A DNA stretch of 64,000 bases from Neobacillus rhizophilus (GTDB lineage: Bacteria; Bacillota; Bacilli; Bacillales; Cytobacillaceae). The notes beneath the pieces were generated by a model. That model did no database searches and was not told the DNA's origin. It saw only the letters and a program-made list of their open reading frames with translations. The DNA lies in the NCBI RefSeq assembly GCF_018343535.1, contig NZ_JAGYPF010000001.1, positions 930,001 to 994,000 on the forward strand, given 5' to 3'. This document shows, piece by piece, positions 63,153 to 64,000 of the stretch. How positions within the stretch are numbered: the stretch's first letter is position 1; every line of letters begins with the position of its first letter. Made by a program: the position numbers and the translations under genes.

Positions 63153-63530
63153 TTAATCGTCTCCATGGCCATCATCATCGTCATGGCCATCATCATCGTC
63201 ATGACCATCCTCATCCTCACGGCCATTGTCATGCCGGCCTTCTTTTTCAATTTCCAAAACCTTGCCAGTTGCAGCATCAATCTCAACTTCGTAAATGGCT
63301 TCGTTTGTTTTCACCATTACCTCATAGACATTCCTGCCATCATCTTCTTCCAATTTCACGCTTAAAATCTTGCCTTTTACTTTCTGTAGGGCAATTTCTC
63401 CAGCCTCTTTTTCTGAAATTTGTTTTTGTTCTTTTGGCTGCCCATCCTTGACTGCAGCAAAGGCGTTTTCTAATTTTGCAGCAAAACTAATTGTTAATAG
63501 TAACGCAATTAACCATATTAATTTCTTCAT
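63153..63530 (-). CDS. Exported PepSY domain protein with Asp/His-rich tail
   Basis: 125 residues: signal peptide (LIWLIALLLTISFAAKL), one PepSY domain at about 38-100 (EKEAGEIALQKVKGKILSVK), and a C-terminal repeat GHDDDDGHDDDDGHGDD. PepSY domains inhibit or chaperone peptidases; the Asp/His tail could bind metal ions. GGGAG precedes the ATG at 63530. Confidence 0.75.
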   Translation of the reverse strand: MKKLIWLIALLLTISFAAKLENAFAAVKDGQPKEQKQISEKEAGEIALQKVKGKILSVKLEEDDGRNVYEVMVKTNEAIYEVEIDAATGKVLEIEKEGRHDNGREDEDGHDDDDGHDDDDGHGDD

Positions 63531-63612
63531 ACTCTTACACTCCCTAATTATTTTTTTATATCTTGTGTAAGAGTTTAAAACTTATTCATGTTTTGAGAAT
63601 ATTTTCAAAGAC

Positions 63613-64000
63613 TCACATCAAATCCCATTCATTTTTCACTAAAAATCTTAGCCATGTACCGGTTATCCATGAGGTTGTAAGAGCTAGGAGAATGAGGATA
63701 GCAAAAAATTCCTGATTGATGATGCCAGACATATAAGCCACTGTTGAAAGGACGATTCCAGGACCACCCCTGGCATTCATGGCAAAGCCGAAATTCAAGC
63801 TGGTCAGTGAATTGAGTTTTATTAATCGGCATGTAAAGTAAACGATGGTTATTTGAATAAAGGTGGCAAGCAATAGATATTGTACGAAGAAAATGAAATC
63901 AAATGAATTTGCTAAATCGAGCTGCAGCCCAACCGTGGCAAAATAAATAGGGATAAACCAGGAGAAGGATAGATTTGATACTCCTTCTTCCACTTTCGAT
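63613..64000 (-). CDS. Na+/H+ antiporter (CPA2 type), C-terminal part, cut by window edge
   Basis: About 129 residues to the stop at 63613, with four membrane segments (FSWFIPIYFATVGLQLDL, then NARGGPGIVLSTVAY). This is the end of the CPA2 monovalent cation:proton antiporter domain. The frame is open to the window edge, so an apparent GTG at 63993 is not the start. Confidence 0.75.
   Translation of the reverse strand, partial: SKVEEGVSNLSFSWFIPIYFATVGLQLDLANSFDFIFFVQYLLLATFIQITIVYFTCRLIKLNSLTSLNFGFAMNARGGPGIVLSTVAYMSGIINQEFFAILILLALTTSWITGTWLRFLVKNEWDLM

Noticed and set aside
63110..63451. His-rich plus-strand protein
   Set aside because: It is the antisense shadow of the Asp/His repeat and PepSY gene on the minus strand, with no ribosome site.

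Overview
The window is a stretch of a low-GC Firmicute chromosome, most likely a spore-forming Bacillaceae (Bacillus/Neobacillus-like). The evidence is a tricistronic GerA-type germinant receptor operon, a Spo0E-like phosphatase, ccdA/ccdC, and the conserved block lexA-yneA-yneB-ynzC-tkt-sirA-yneF at the right end. Genes have good AGGAGG-type ribosome sites and the usual share of GTG and TTG starts.

Layout. 1-1650: edge of a purine-catabolism region (pucB-like fragment, NCS2 urate/xanthine permease) with a 21-nt periodic repeat array between the genes. 1868-5596: gerA/B/C germinant receptor operon. 5692-9461: DnaD-like protein, crotonase, and a two-gene unit of an SPFH-like protein and a membrane-SH3 protein. 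9578-16645: allantoin module (permease PucI, two allantoinases, GntR regulator with a palindromic operator, M20 amidohydrolase of the allantoate/carbamoylase family). 16953-18308: two decayed divergent genes (SPFH/zinc-ribbon and yczE-like) that share one deletion junction. 18724-24588: replication-type HTH protein, DUF3862 protein, divergent LysR/MFS pair, acyl-CoA synthetase. 24589-25560: almost pure repeat DNA. 25561-33917: YugI-type S1 protein, then a complete Wadjet jetD-A-B-C plasmid-defence operon. 34145-36804: DbpA-type helicase and a LysR regulator. 36897-45423: an eight-gene operon (type III CoA-transferase, HMG-CoA lyase-like, acyl-CoA dehydrogenase, crotonase, MmgE/PrpD, TRAP P/Q/M) that reads as uptake and CoA-dependent breakdown of a branched dicarboxylate.

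46007-48725 is an integration scar: an hsdS remnant, a 65-nt copy of the 3' part of tRNA-Sec, an ABC-F ATPase gene, then the intact selenocysteine tRNA gene. A second scar lies at 55930-56637, where the 3' end of yneF is duplicated beside a tyrosine-recombinase fragment. Between them are yneK, a 52-nt hairpin array, ccdC, ccdA, a Spo0E-like gene and a bmrB-bmrC-bmrD drug-exporter operon whose leader ORF overlaps an attenuator hairpin. The right end carries the SOS/transketolase block, paired crcB fluoride channels, two exported proteins and a partial Na+/H+ antiporter.

The most unusual features are a family of intergenic arrays with an exact 21-nt period and related cores (three arrays), the 52-nt array, the tRNA-Sec gene with its attachment-like duplication, and the uncharacterised SPFH-like/SH3 gene pair. 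All product names rest on reading the translations and motifs; no database search was run.
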